DNA of 64,000 bases from Motiliproteus sp. MSK22-1 (GTDB lineage: Bacteria > Pseudomonadota > Gammaproteobacteria > Pseudomonadales > Balneatricaceae). The notes below the pieces were generated by a model. The model searched no databases. It was not told the DNA's origin and worked only from the letters and a program-made list of their open reading frames with translations. Of the stretch, positions 17,319-26,492 are shown in pieces. The stretch covers positions 54,814 to 118,813 of the forward strand of contig NZ_MIEQ01000021.1 of the NCBI RefSeq assembly GCF_001968815.1, read 5' to 3'. The stretch's first letter is position 1; every line of letters starts with the position of its first letter. The position numbers were made by a program, and so were the translations under genes.

Positions 17319-18071
17319 TTACCGCCAAATCTCCGAGATTGGTGTATCAGGTGAATACCGATCCGCAATCTGGGCCTGTAACAGTTCTGCGGTTGCCAGT
17401 GCATCAGTTAATGCATGGTGTGGGGCATAGTAAGGTAAGTTATAGCGGGTTCGGCTATCTGCCAGACGAATGGAAACCGGCTTTTTGCCCATCAGTCGGG
17501 CCCAGAAGCCTGTAGGTTTTTGCCGGTGTATTCTTGCTTCAAGATCCATTGTATCGACGACCGGAAAATGAATGCCTTCGTTTAAGCGGCTTTTGAATCC
17601 CCGGTCCAGAAATCCCCGTTCGATGGTGCGGTAGTGGACTACCGCAATACGGCCAGCCAGGCTTTCCAGTAACGGGGCAATAATGGCAGACAGGTCTGGA
17701 GCGTCGACAACATCTGAATGAGTGATTCCATGAAAGACCACTGACTTTTCCACCAAAGGGCGACTGGGGCTGATAATCCAGTGACGAGAGTCTCGACAAC
17801 GAATCCGTTTCAGATCAAAAGGGACCAGGCCAATGCTGACTATGTCATGCTTGCGTGAATCCAGCCCGGTGGTTTCAAAATCCATGGCCACAAATGAAAC
17901 CTCCGATAGAGGTGTTTCAGCAGAAGGAACGCCGGCCTCGTAGAAGCATTTAAGTCGTTGATCTTCGACCACCAGGGCTTGCTCCCGAAACAAGGAGGGC
18001 CAATCTGGAACGGTTTCCGGGTGAGCGATCTTGCTGCCTGATGTTCGTAGGTTTGGTCGTAAAAAAATCAC
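17319..18071 (-). CDS. 3'-5' exonuclease, DnaQ/DEDDh family
   Basis: The 250-residue protein has exonuclease motif I VAMDFETTGLDSRKHDIVSIG (split: VAMDFETTGL at about 61-70), motif II with VVHYRTIERGFLDRG, and motif III HHALTDALATAELLQ with the DEDDh histidine. It starts with GTG (18069-18071), nine bases after the cNMP/CBS/DUF294 gene, with AAGG upstream; no ATG is available in the right place. The pair is commonly found together in gammaproteobacteria. Likely acts on nucleic acid 3' ends; the link to its partner is not understood. Confidence 0.85.
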   Translation of the reverse strand: MIFLRPNLRTSGSKIAHPETVPDWPSLFREQALVVEDQRLKCFYEAGVPSAETPLSEVSFVAMDFETTGLDSRKHDIVSIGLVPFDLKRIRCRDSRHWIISPSRPLVEKSVVFHGITHSDVVDAPDLSAIIAPLLESLAGRIAVVHYRTIERGFLDRGFKSRLNEGIHFPVVDTMDLEARIHRQKPTGFWARLMGKKPVSIRLADSRTRYNLPYYAPHHALTDALATAELLQAQIADRYSPDTPISEIWR

Positions 18072-18080
18072 ATCGTAGCC

Positions 18081-19997
18081 TTATTTGGAGCGTCCTGACT
18101 GATACCGGAATTTCAGAAATTTCTGGGCATTGCTGAGAATCTGAAATGCATCTTTGAGATTACGACGTTCAAAATCTGACATGTTTTCCGGCTCGATATT
18201 GTTATCAGCCTCTCTGCCTGCCTCTATATCAAGCGCCTGATGTCGGATGCGAACCAGCGAAATAAATTCCAGCGCATCTCTCAGATCAGAACCTCGTCCT
18301 TTGGGCAACAGGTCTGATTCCATAACATCATTCAAGCGTTCAAAGGAGTTCTGGGCTAAAGACCCTACTGCCAGAGAATGGACTCTGATTAAATCCGCCA
18401 ATGGCGCCGTTCCGCGGCGTTTCAGATTTATGGAGTTATTGTGCTGACCGTCCTGCTCCATCACAAAATTCTTAAAGAATCCAAGAGGAGGGGTGCGATT
18501 GAGGGCATTTCGGGCCAGGCAGGCAAGAAAGCGGCGATTGTTCTGGGCGCGGTTAGCAACAAAACTCTTTAGCGCTTCAGCCCATTCTATCTTTCCCCAG
18601 ACCCCTGCCAAATCGAAGAATATTGAGCTGTTAAGCAGCGCCTGGGGGTTCGGGTTATCGATCCAGTCTGTAAAGCAGGCTTCCCATTCCTGCCGGGTCT
18701 TACGCCACTCGGGATTGGTCGCCATTATCTTGCCTTTACAGTAACTGTATCCACATAGGGCTAAGCCATCACATACAAAGGTTGCTAGTTTTTCAAAATA
18801 GTTACCATGAAGCGTCGGGTTATAGCTGTCATGCAGAATTAAGGCATTGTCCTGATCGGTGACAATAAGTTGTTCATCACGGGCCATGGAACCAAGAGCC
18901 AGAAAGCAGTATGGAATGGGGGGCGGGCCAAATTTCTCTTCAGCCAATTCCAATAGTCGTTGTTTAAAACTACTGCCAATAACCGCCATCGCGCTGCCAA
19001 TCATATGAGAGTTGGCATCCTCATTAACCATCCGTACAAAACAAGCTTTAACTGCTTCTGAAGCCGTTTTTAACTCTTCAACGTTTTGTGAGTGGAAAAT
19101 ACCGCTGACCACATAGAGGCTGTTTTGAGATTCATAGCGAACGATATCTGAAAGGGCAATGACGCCAATGGTTTTTTTTCGCTTTAAAATTGGAAGATGA
19201 TGCAGGTTATAGCGAAGCATCGTTAGCATCGCTTCAAATACATAAGCATGGTGATCGAGATTGATCAGTTCGGTGGTCATTATGTTTGCCACCGGTGTTT
19301 GAGAAGAGAGCCCTTTAGCCAACACTCTGTTTCGCAAATCCCGGTTGGTGATAATTCCGATCACGGCCGCGTTTGTTGGTTTTTGGTCTCTATTCAGGTC
19401 TGGAAGATTGTTTGAATCACTGTCCTGCTGTGGATCAGTAATCAGTATGGAAGAGACCCCTTCTTCGGTCATAATGACCGCGGCTTCCTGGATTGTCGCT
19501 GATTTGGAGACTGTGACGGGCTCGCGAGTAATCAGTGCCGTCACTTTTGAGGTCAGGGATTCGTTGGCATCTTCACGGCGAGATACGGCCTGCCGTAAGC
19601 GTGTACGATCCTGCACTTCGACGAAATCAGCAAACTCGTCACTGCTCTCATAAAGATTGTCAAAAACAGTTTCAGGTATAAAGTAAACCAGAGTATCTTC
19701 CAGCGCTTTGGTGGGGAGGCGGACCCGCCGATTCATTAACAGGCCCATTTGACCGAATAAATCGCCTTCACTCAGACGGTTATACAGTTCTCCATTACGG
19801 CGATAAATTTCCACCGCGCCACTCCGAATCAGGTAGAGATCATGAATCTCATCGCCAAAGTTAAGAATCTCGCTGCCTGCCCTGAAATAGCCCACTTCGA
19901 TTTGTTGAGCGATAGAATGAAGGGTCTCTTCCGGTAACTTGCTGAAAGGTGGGTATTGGCCTAGAAAAGTGAATATTTCAAGTTGTTCCGCCTGCAT
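18081..19997 (-). CDS. cNMP-binding, CBS-pair, DUF294 nucleotidyltransferase-like signalling protein
   Basis: The 638-residue cytoplasmic protein starts at ATG 19997, preferred over an in-frame GTG at 20015 because AGAAAGAGAG lies before it. Order of domains: cyclic-nucleotide-binding domain (about 10-130, RAGSEILNFGDEIHDLYLIR), a CBS pair (about 150-300, with REPVTVSKSATIQEAAVIMTEEG in two parts and NIMTTELINLDHHAYVFEAM), a DUF294 nucleotidyltransferase-like domain (about 345-480, LGSMARDEQLIVTDQDNALI with the GS...D.D pattern) and a DUF294 carboxyl domain. GlnD-like architecture suggests regulatory nucleotidyl transfer. It precedes the exonuclease gene in one operon. Confidence 0.87.
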   Translation of the reverse strand: MQAEQLEIFTFLGQYPPFSKLPEETLHSIAQQIEVGYFRAGSEILNFGDEIHDLYLIRSGAVEIYRRNGELYNRLSEGDLFGQMGLLMNRRVRLPTKALEDTLVYFIPETVFDNLYESSDEFADFVEVQDRTRLRQAVSRREDANESLTSKVTALITREPVTVSKSATIQEAAVIMTEEGVSSILITDPQQDSDSNNLPDLNRDQKPTNAAVIGIITNRDLRNRVLAKGLSSQTPVANIMTTELINLDHHAYVFEAMLTMLRYNLHHLPILKRKKTIGVIALSDIVRYESQNSLYVVSGIFHSQNVEELKTASEAVKACFVRMVNEDANSHMIGSAMAVIGSSFKQRLLELAEEKFGPPPIPYCFLALGSMARDEQLIVTDQDNALILHDSYNPTLHGNYFEKLATFVCDGLALCGYSYCKGKIMATNPEWRKTRQEWEACFTDWIDNPNPQALLNSSIFFDLAGVWGKIEWAEALKSFVANRAQNNRRFLACLARNALNRTPPLGFFKNFVMEQDGQHNNSINLKRRGTAPLADLIRVHSLAVGSLAQNSFERLNDVMESDLLPKGRGSDLRDALEFISLVRIRHQALDIEAGREADNNIEPENMSDFERRNLKDAFQILSNAQKFLKFRYQSGRSK

Positions 19998-20015
19998 ATT
20001 GACTCTCTTTCTCAC

Positions 20016-20818
20016 TCTTTCTTTTGCTAAAAGGGAGGCTTTCTATTAACTGGCTACTGCCTGTCAGCAATCGTTCTGTGGGTAGTCCTCTCGGTGCGAG
20101 GGGCATTAGGCTTCTTAGTGTATAGCCTGAAGCCTTTATTATTTGTTTACCAGCGTCGGAAACCTCGTTGTTAACGACTTATGCTCAACCGGTCTTAATC
20201 AGAATCGGATAGTCTAATGATTGCTTACTTTAATGGCGCTATCGGGCTCCTTATCAAATAGATACCGTTTTCCGTATTTGACAGCCTGGGAACCCGAGAG
20301 GTATTGCCTTGATTTTACGGGGGTTGTACTTACTTTGGACAAATCAAGTGTAGCGCTATGTTGACGTTTTTAATACTCAGGCAGTGACTCTCTTCGGGGG
20401 AATTGTCGCTGCAGCGCCGCAATCACGGGAAAGTTTGTGATTTGACACAGATGTCGATATTGGGCATGAACTCTCACATTTATGTCGTTATAAGAATGAT
20501 GACCTTTTGATCAGGTCCGTAAGATGGCTATGGGAAACTGCAAGGTTAGCCTTTGCTGCTTGGATTGGCTGGTGAGAAGCTGATCCAAGCCGCAAAGTAG
20601 AACTCGGTTTGTTCGGCAGTATTTCATTAATTTAAGGCGCAAGGATCGCAGCCTTAGCTATCTGAGGCCTCTAACCCGATGTGTTCACAACGAGACCAAT
20701 ATCCGTCGATAAACCACCAGTCATAGGGGGAAATGAAACGGCTATGCGTGCTTTTTAGCCGCGGGTGAAATGTCGGGTTAGATGCAACAAAAACAATAAT
20801 TAAAGTGGGAGTAATTCG
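20016..20818. other. 803-bp intergenic region upstream of the BCCT gene
   Basis: No gene was found in any frame. It serves two divergent genes. TGTCGATATTGGGCA (from 20452) and TGTCGTTATAAGAAT (from 20483), about 31 bp apart, weakly resemble the TCGTTTATGGGCA boxes near gbdR. TTGACA at 20442 lacks a convincing -10. No strong hairpin or repeat was seen otherwise. Confidence 0.5.
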
Positions 20819-22411
20819 ATGAATGAGAATGCTCAGTTATCGGGGAGTCTGGCTGATCAACCAGACTCAGCATATGACACGGATTACAAAGCGGGGCAGG
20901 ACAATGTCCAAATAATGGGCATGGATGTTCACAACCCGGTATTTGGAACCAGCGCTGCGCTGATTCTTTTATTCGTGGTTGGTGCGCTGGTATTTCCAGC
21001 AGAATCGAAAGAACTGCTGGTAGGGGCGCGTGGATGGTCAATCAATAACTTTGACTGGCTGTTCATGATTGGCGGAAATGTTTTTGTCGTATTCTGCCTG
21101 GCAATGATTGTATTGCCAGTCGGTAAGATTCGTCTTGGTGGTGCTCAGGCAAAACCAGAATTCTCCAGACCGTCCTGGTTGGCCATGCTGTTTGCCGCTG
21201 GCATGGGGATTGGGCTTATGTTCTGGAGTGTGGCAGAACCCGTTGCCTACTATACTGATTGGTACGGCACCCCGCTGAATGCTGCAGCCAATACGCCTGA
21301 AGGTGCGTCGATGGCACTAGGGGCGACGATGTTCCATTGGGGCTTGCACCCTTGGGCGATCTACGGTGTTGTTGCACTGGCTCTGGCATTTTTTACCTAT
21401 AATAAAGGTTTACCACTGACCATTCGCTCGGCCTTTTACCCGCTGTTAGGGGATAGGGTCTGGGGTCCTATCGGTCATGTGATCGATATTCTGGCCGTGC
21501 TGGCCACTATCTTTGGTCTGGCGACTTCTCTGGGGTTAGGGGCACAGCAGGCAACCAGTGGTCTTAGCCATCTGTTTGGCATGGATAACACGATTAATAC
21601 TCAGATAGGGGTCATCGTCGCAGTAACTGCTATCGCGCTCTATTCTGTTGTTCGTGGTATGGATGGTGGGGTAAAACTGCTCAGTAATATCAATATGCTG
21701 ATCGCAGCGGCGCTGCTGCTATTTATTATAGTTGTGGGTTCGATTGGCGGATTCTTTGGTAATTTTGGTCTATTACTGGGTAGCTATGTTGAGAACATTA
21801 TACCGCTGAGTAACTGGGTTGGGCGTGAGGACGAAACCTGGTACCACGGTTGGACGGTATTCTATTGGGCCTGGTGGATTTCCTGGTCTCCTTTTGTTGG
21901 TATGTTTATCGCCCGGGTCTCCAAAGGACGCACCGTCCGTGAGTTTATGATTGCGGTGTTGCTGGTTCCAACGTTGATGTCTGCCGTATGGATGTCTGCA
22001 TTTGGTGGAAATGCCCTGGATCAGGTACAAGGTAATATCGGTGAATTGGCCAATGGTGTTGGTGACGTGTCTCTGACGATGTTCCACATGTTGGCGAACC
22101 TACCCTTAGCTGAAATTACTTCGGCGCTCGCTATTATTCTGGTATTGGTGTTCTTTATTACCTCGTCTGACTCTGGATCTCTGGTAATAGACAGTATTAC
22201 TGCCGGCGGTAAAGTAGATGCTCCTGTGGCACAGCGTATCTTCTGGGCGGTTATGCAAGGGCTTATTGCAGGTGTTCTTTTGTTTGGTGGTGGGGCCGAT
22301 GCACTCAAGGCGCTGCAAGCCGGTGCTATCACTGCCGGGTTACCGTTTACCGCAATTTTGCTGTTGATGTGCGTTAGCCTTTATAAAGGGTTAAGGCAGG
22401 AACTACGCTAG
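20819..22411 (+). CDS. BCCT-family betaine/carnitine/choline transporter
   Basis: The 530-residue protein has 12 predicted membrane helices and the BCCT signature region with GWTVFYWAWWISWSPFVGMFIARVSKGRT (in parts, about residues 342-370), plus MGIGLMFWSVAEPVAYY near helix 3 (about 130-146) with the Trp/Gly-rich substrate path. GTGGGAGT precedes the ATG. These are sodium- or proton-coupled uptake carriers for quaternary ammonium compounds. The window encodes choline oxidation and dimethylglycine demethylation, so betaine, choline or a related methylamine is the expected substrate. The short carboxyl tail suggests a nutrient carrier more than an osmosensing one. Confidence 0.9.
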   Translation: MNENAQLSGSLADQPDSAYDTDYKAGQDNVQIMGMDVHNPVFGTSAALILLFVVGALVFPAESKELLVGARGWSINNFDWLFMIGGNVFVVFCLAMIVLPVGKIRLGGAQAKPEFSRPSWLAMLFAAGMGIGLMFWSVAEPVAYYTDWYGTPLNAAANTPEGASMALGATMFHWGLHPWAIYGVVALALAFFTYNKGLPLTIRSAFYPLLGDRVWGPIGHVIDILAVLATIFGLATSLGLGAQQATSGLSHLFGMDNTINTQIGVIVAVTAIALYSVVRGMDGGVKLLSNINMLIAAALLLFIIVVGSIGGFFGNFGLLLGSYVENIIPLSNWVGREDETWYHGWTVFYWAWWISWSPFVGMFIARVSKGRTVREFMIAVLLVPTLMSAVWMSAFGGNALDQVQGNIGELANGVGDVSLTMFHMLANLPLAEITSALAIILVLVFFITSSDSGSLVIDSITAGGKVDAPVAQRIFWAVMQGLIAGVLLFGGGADALKALQAGAITAGLPFTAILLLMCVSLYKGLRQELR

Positions 22412-22467
22412 CGGTTGTATACTCCGGTATAAAATTCCGCTCGATACGATAGCTCAGGGTTCTAATC

Positions 22468-22492
22468 AAGCCGGCCATTGCGCCGGCTTTTT
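22468..22492 (+). terminator. intrinsic terminator after the BCCT gene
   Basis: AAGCCGGC (22468-22475), loop CATTGC, GCCGGCTT (22482-22489), then T residues. It closes the BCCT transcript and separates it from the small gene at 22609. Confidence 0.85.
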
Positions 22493-22608
22493 CTGTTCAG
22501 AAAAGGTGGTTGATTAGACTGATGTAAAACCGGAACTTTACCCAACAAGCGTTAATCGATTTATCCTTAACGGATAAAGCATCTGATAAAGATCGAGGAG
22601 TAGCTGAT

Positions 22609-22848
22609 ATGATGATTGCAGATTTGGTTGATCAGGATGACTTTCGTGAAAGACTGATCAGTATCGGAGTACCGCTCTGTGCTGATCTCAGTCCGGGGGA
22701 ATCGGTGCGGGCTGCGTTGGCTTGGCGAGAGCGACAGGATGAAAGCGTCCGGCAGCAACTGGATCAACTGTTCCAGACATTGCTGGAAAATGCTGATCTA
22801 TTGTTGCCGGAGGTCAAGAGCGCTATTCTCAGCCCATCGCTACCATGA
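22609..22848 (+). CDS. small hypothetical protein, 79 residues
   Basis: A 79-residue acidic, helical, cytoplasmic protein starting MMIADLVDQDDFRERL, with GATCGAGGAG upstream of two consecutive ATG codons. It contains WRERQDESVRQQLDQLFQTL, probably an amphipathic helix. It has its own leader after the BCCT terminator and its last 20 bases overlap the 3' end of the convergent DMT gene. I do not recognise the family. The good ribosome binding site and normal codon use are the reasons for listing it. Confidence 0.55.
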   Translation: MMIADLVDQDDFRERLISIGVPLCADLSPGESVRAALAWRERQDESVRQQLDQLFQTLLENADLLLPEVKSAILSPSLP

Positions 22849-23731
22849 CCAGGCCAACGAACATGATAATGACTCCTAATAATCGTGGTAGGCCGACCTG
22901 TTCTTTAAGAATCAGCAAGCCCAGTATGACTCCTATTGGGATACTCAACTGCCTGAATGCTACAACGTAGCTGACGTCATCAACATACAGCATGGCGGCT
23001 AATACCAGCGCATAGGTAAAGGTGGTTCCTATCCCCACCAGAATAATAGGCCGTTTGGGGGCGTTTGATAATTCCCGGATTTGCTGACGTCCGCCGGGTA
23101 ACAGTAGCAGAGTCAGCAGAAAGCTGAGAGCGGCGAAAATACTCATCAGAGAAATATAGAGCAACGAAGCATCAATGGACGTCAGTTGCAGATCCTGACG
23201 TAACTGTTGCAGGGCTTGACTGTCTATCACCGAGTAAGCCGTTGTACCAAGCGCTGCCAGAATGGCAAAAAAGCAACCAAGGTTTAAATATTGGCCGATA
23301 TGCCACTGATTGAGTCGGCTTAAAGGTAGCAGGAAAGTACCGATAACGATCAACAGCATGCCAAACAGCGCAATCTGGCTGAGAGCCTCAATACCGCTGG
23401 TTATCAGCGTGAAGGTACCGACCATCAGTACCGGCATGGCTCGTGCTATCGGATAAGCAATGGATAGATCACCGTTTCGGTAAGCAGCTCCCAATGCCAT
23501 ATTATAAAACGTCTGTGAGATCCCGGTGGCCATTAAGAGCCACCAAACCTGTTGCGGAATATAGTGAAGATAATCGAGGTAATAGATCAACACGGGCAGC
23601 AGGCTGATAGCACCGACTGCCATGGCTGCCATCAAAAAGGCCGCACTTGCCTGGCGGCTTTTGACCAGCATATTCCAACCCGCATGAATAAATGCAGAGA
23701 TGATAACCAGTACAATTGCGGTTAGGGTCAC
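22829..23731 (-). CDS. DMT/EamA-family transporter
   Basis: The 300-residue protein has about ten membrane helices in two EamA halves. Typical sequences are HAGWNMLVKSRQASAAFL near the start, GDLSIAYPIARAMPVL around residues 88-103 and DVSYVVAFRQLSIPIGVILG around 250-270. Family members export or exchange small metabolites; the substrate is not evident. Its start overlaps the stop of the upstream HAD phosphatase gene by four bases, so both are probably translated together. Confidence 0.85.
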   Translation of the reverse strand: MTLTAIVLVIISAFIHAGWNMLVKSRQASAAFLMAAMAVGAISLLPVLIYYLDYLHYIPQQVWWLLMATGISQTFYNMALGAAYRNGDLSIAYPIARAMPVLMVGTFTLITSGIEALSQIALFGMLLIVIGTFLLPLSRLNQWHIGQYLNLGCFFAILAALGTTAYSVIDSQALQQLRQDLQLTSIDASLLYISLMSIFAALSFLLTLLLLPGGRQQIRELSNAPKRPIILVGIGTTFTYALVLAAMLYVDDVSYVVAFRQLSIPIGVILGLLILKEQVGLPRLLGVIIMFVGLVMVAMG

Positions 23732-24453
23732 TCGATCCTGGCCTGCAATGAACCGTCCAAAATATCAAAAATCTGGGCAACGTTGCTCAGTACATAATCG
23801 GCATCTTCAGCAAGCTGTTCCCGATTACTGGTACCGGTAAGCACACCCACGGTTAATCCTGCACCGGCACTACGGCCCATCTCTATATCATGCAAATTGT
23901 CACCAATTACAATCACCTCTTCCTGGCGAAGCCCTGTGTGACGACAGAATGCGTTCACCATGCCTGGACCCGGCTTGGTACCGTGACCGCTGTCGTAACC
24001 GCAAATGAAGTCCAGGTCGTCGAGGATACCAAAGGGAGCCAGGGAATGCTCGGCACCTTGCTGACTATCGCTGGTGGCTATCCCCAGTTTGATATCCCGC
24101 TGTTTTAGAGTATGAAAAAGTGTCGCCAGATCCGTTACTGGTACTCCGTTTTCTGCTCCTTGCTGACGGAAAATTGCGTCCATTCGAGGCACCAGATCGG
24201 CGGGAGCCTGGCCATCGAGTAATGCACTCCAGCATTCAGCAATTTCAGCGGTATTACCGGCGGCAAGCAGTGATCCGCTGCTGATAATATCCTGGTCAGG
24301 GTCGTAACCTGCGGCAATTAGCATGCGTTCGGTCAGGGCTATATCCCCGCCGGCAACCCAGCTTGCGGCTTTGTTGATGCCTGGCATCCAGGTCGCCATA
24401 AAATCCAACAGGGTGCCGTCTTTGTCAAACAGGATACCTTTATATTGAGTCAT
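23728..24453 (-). CDS. HAD-family phosphatase (phosphoglycolate phosphatase-like)
   Basis: The 241-residue protein has HAD motif I LFDKDGTLLDF (about residues 8-18, nucleophile Asp and the DxD pattern intact as DKD), motif II LGIATSDS (about 122-129), a lysine in GTKPGPGMVNAF (about 163-174) and motif IV VIGDNLHDIEMGRSAGAG (about 184-201). A helical cap lies between motifs I and II, so it is a subfamily IA enzyme. It hydrolyses small phosphate esters; substrate unknown. It is followed at once by the overlapping DMT carrier gene. Confidence 0.86.
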   Translation of the reverse strand: MTQYKGILFDKDGTLLDFMATWMPGINKAASWVAGGDIALTERMLIAAGYDPDQDIISSGSLLAAGNTAEIAECWSALLDGQAPADLVPRMDAIFRQQGAENGVPVTDLATLFHTLKQRDIKLGIATSDSQQGAEHSLAPFGILDDLDFICGYDSGHGTKPGPGMVNAFCRHTGLRQEEVIVIGDNLHDIEMGRSAGAGLTVGVLTGTSNREQLAEDADYVLSNVAQIFDILDGSLQARIE

Positions 24454-24586
24454 TGCATTGCTCTATCTTGGTGGCGTAATAAATTAGGCTTAAAATATGT
24501 AGTAAATGTGTCAACAGGTCAGAAGTTATCCACAGTCCCCTCAATCTCTGTTTGGGGATGATCAAAAATATCTGCAGAGCGGATTA

Positions 24587-26269
24587 TCATCCAGGTTCAC
24601 TCAGAGGCTCGGTCTGGTTCTGTTGACGCAGACGACTGGAGCGAAGCTCACCGGCCAGATCCAATAAGGGATAAGCTACTGAGGCCAGGTGGGAGTTAAC
24701 CCGTTTTAAATCCCGCAAAATATCCAGAAACAGCGCGCTATCAGTGGGAGACACGGCGATCTGTTCCCGTAATCGGCGTTGGTGTGCCTCGATTGCCAGA
24801 CGTTCGTTTTCACGAATAGCCATTTTCTGTTCAAGTAACTGTCGAGCGTTACCCAGGTGGCTGGTCATTAATACGCTGAAGGCCAGTTTCATGTTGGACT
24901 GAGTTTGCAGATATAGTTTGTCGATTTCTCCTAAGTCAGCCTGGGAGAAGTGGATATTCTGATTGATTGTTCTTTTCACCAGCTCTGCCAGACTTGTTTC
25001 GACGATATCGCCAAGGTGCTCAAGATTGGTGGTGAAAGTCATGATTTGGCTACAACGGCGGCGTTCTTCAGTTGTCAGAGACTTACGGCTGAGTTCTGTC
25101 AGGTAGAGCTTGATCTTTTCGTGGTACTCATCAACCAGGTCGTCGGTCTGGCAAATTTTTTCTATTGGAGCGCTATTTCTCTGATGTAAGGCATCAAAGC
25201 TCTTGTTCACCATTGATTCCAATAAGTCTCCCATCCGAAGTACTTCGCGTAATGCATGGGAAAGTGCGACGGTTGGGCTACCGAGAGCGCTACGGTCCAG
25301 GTAGCGGGGTTTCAGACTGGCTTCGTCTTCTATTCGGTCAGGCACCAGTTCTTTAATCAATCTTCCGGCCTGGCCTACCAAGGGCAGGAACAGTAGCGCC
25401 AATCCCAGGTTGAACAGCAAATGAAAATTAACCAGTTGGCGAGTGGCATCAGCCTCAAGTAATGGTAGTAAATCACTGACTTGATTTAGCCAGGGAAGGA
25501 GTAAAATCACACCACTCAGCCGGAATAAAAAGTTGCCCAATGGAGGACGACGAAGCGCCGGGGCAGCACCCAGCGTGGCTACCAGAGGAGGGAGAGCGCC
25601 ACCCAGGTTTGCCCCCAGAATCAATGCAAAGCCTACGTTAAGCGGCAGAGAGTCAGCGGCAGCCAATGAGATAACCAATAAAACAGTCGCCAGACTGGAA
25701 TGGGCCAGAAAGCTGATAAGGGCACCTATCAATAATGCCAGGACGGGCTCCTCTCCGAGAGACGTGAGCAGGAACTGGATGATATCGGACTCCCGCATGG
25801 GTGTTGATGCAGTGATAATCAGCTGTAACGCCAGTAACATCAGCCCCAGTCCTATGACCACACGGCCAAGGTGTTTTTGTCGTTCTCCCCGGGCGCTGAG
25901 AAACAGACAAACACCGACAAATAAAAATATTGGTTTGAGTAATGACAGATCGAAAGAAAGGGCTTGAGCGACTAAGGTCGTGCCTACGTCTGCGCCTAGC
26001 AGTAATGCTAATGCCGGAGCGGCCGAAATCGCTCCCTGGCCGGCAAAAGAGCTGGCCAATAGGGCTGTTGCTGTGCTGCTTTGTAAAAGGCAGGTGATTC
26101 CGATACCGACGGTGAAGGCTTTAAAACGGTTGGAGAGACTGCGCCCAAGCTGGCGGCGCAACTTGCCGCCATATGCCCGGGTTATGCCGGTGCGTACCAT
26201 ACGCAGTCCCCAAAGTAGCAGGGCAACCCCCCCCAGCAGGTTGATCAGTACCGTTGTTCCTATTGCCAT
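24587..26269 (-). CDS. Na/Pi cotransporter family protein with PhoU-like tail
   Basis: The chosen start (ATG at 26269) gives 560 residues beginning MAIGTTVLINLLGGVALLLWG, the usual family start; an in-frame TTG/ATG near 26335 has no ribosome site. Two inverted Na/Pi repeats are visible, each with a QSSTATALL-like motif (LLQSSTATALLASSFAG and LAHSSLATVLLVISLA). The last 220 residues are a PhoU-like helical domain with long coiled segments (about 340-560). These proteins take up phosphate with sodium, or act on PhoU-controlled phosphate balance. Single-gene unit. Confidence 0.86.
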   Translation of the reverse strand: MAIGTTVLINLLGGVALLLWGLRMVRTGITRAYGGKLRRQLGRSLSNRFKAFTVGIGITCLLQSSTATALLASSFAGQGAISAAPALALLLGADVGTTLVAQALSFDLSLLKPIFLFVGVCLFLSARGERQKHLGRVVIGLGLMLLALQLIITASTPMRESDIIQFLLTSLGEEPVLALLIGALISFLAHSSLATVLLVISLAAADSLPLNVGFALILGANLGGALPPLVATLGAAPALRRPPLGNFLFRLSGVILLLPWLNQVSDLLPLLEADATRQLVNFHLLFNLGLALLFLPLVGQAGRLIKELVPDRIEDEASLKPRYLDRSALGSPTVALSHALREVLRMGDLLESMVNKSFDALHQRNSAPIEKICQTDDLVDEYHEKIKLYLTELSRKSLTTEERRRCSQIMTFTTNLEHLGDIVETSLAELVKRTINQNIHFSQADLGEIDKLYLQTQSNMKLAFSVLMTSHLGNARQLLEQKMAIRENERLAIEAHQRRLREQIAVSPTDSALFLDILRDLKRVNSHLASVAYPLLDLAGELRSSRLRQQNQTEPLSEPG

Positions 26270-26492
26270 TTCCACCGTTGTATCTCCATTGATAATGCTG
26301 TGACTCCATCCCATGAGAAGGCTGTCAAATAACATCAAATATGCTGACTAACGCGCCTTGTAGATTGCTGTATTCAGTTACCGCTGAGGCTATGATTGCC
26401 TTTATCAGGCAACAAAAAGCCCTCCGACCGGAAAATGGTCAGTGAGTGTGTTACTGCTTCGGTTTCTGCGGACTTAAGGTTTAGCTGCTGTT

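Noticed and set aside
20452..20498. TGTCGATATTGGGCA and TGTCGTTATAAGAAT near the BCCT gene as GbdR sites
   Set aside because: The matches to the five boxes near gbdR are weak and the spacing (31 bp) is not that of the dgc repeat, so they are mentioned only as candidates.
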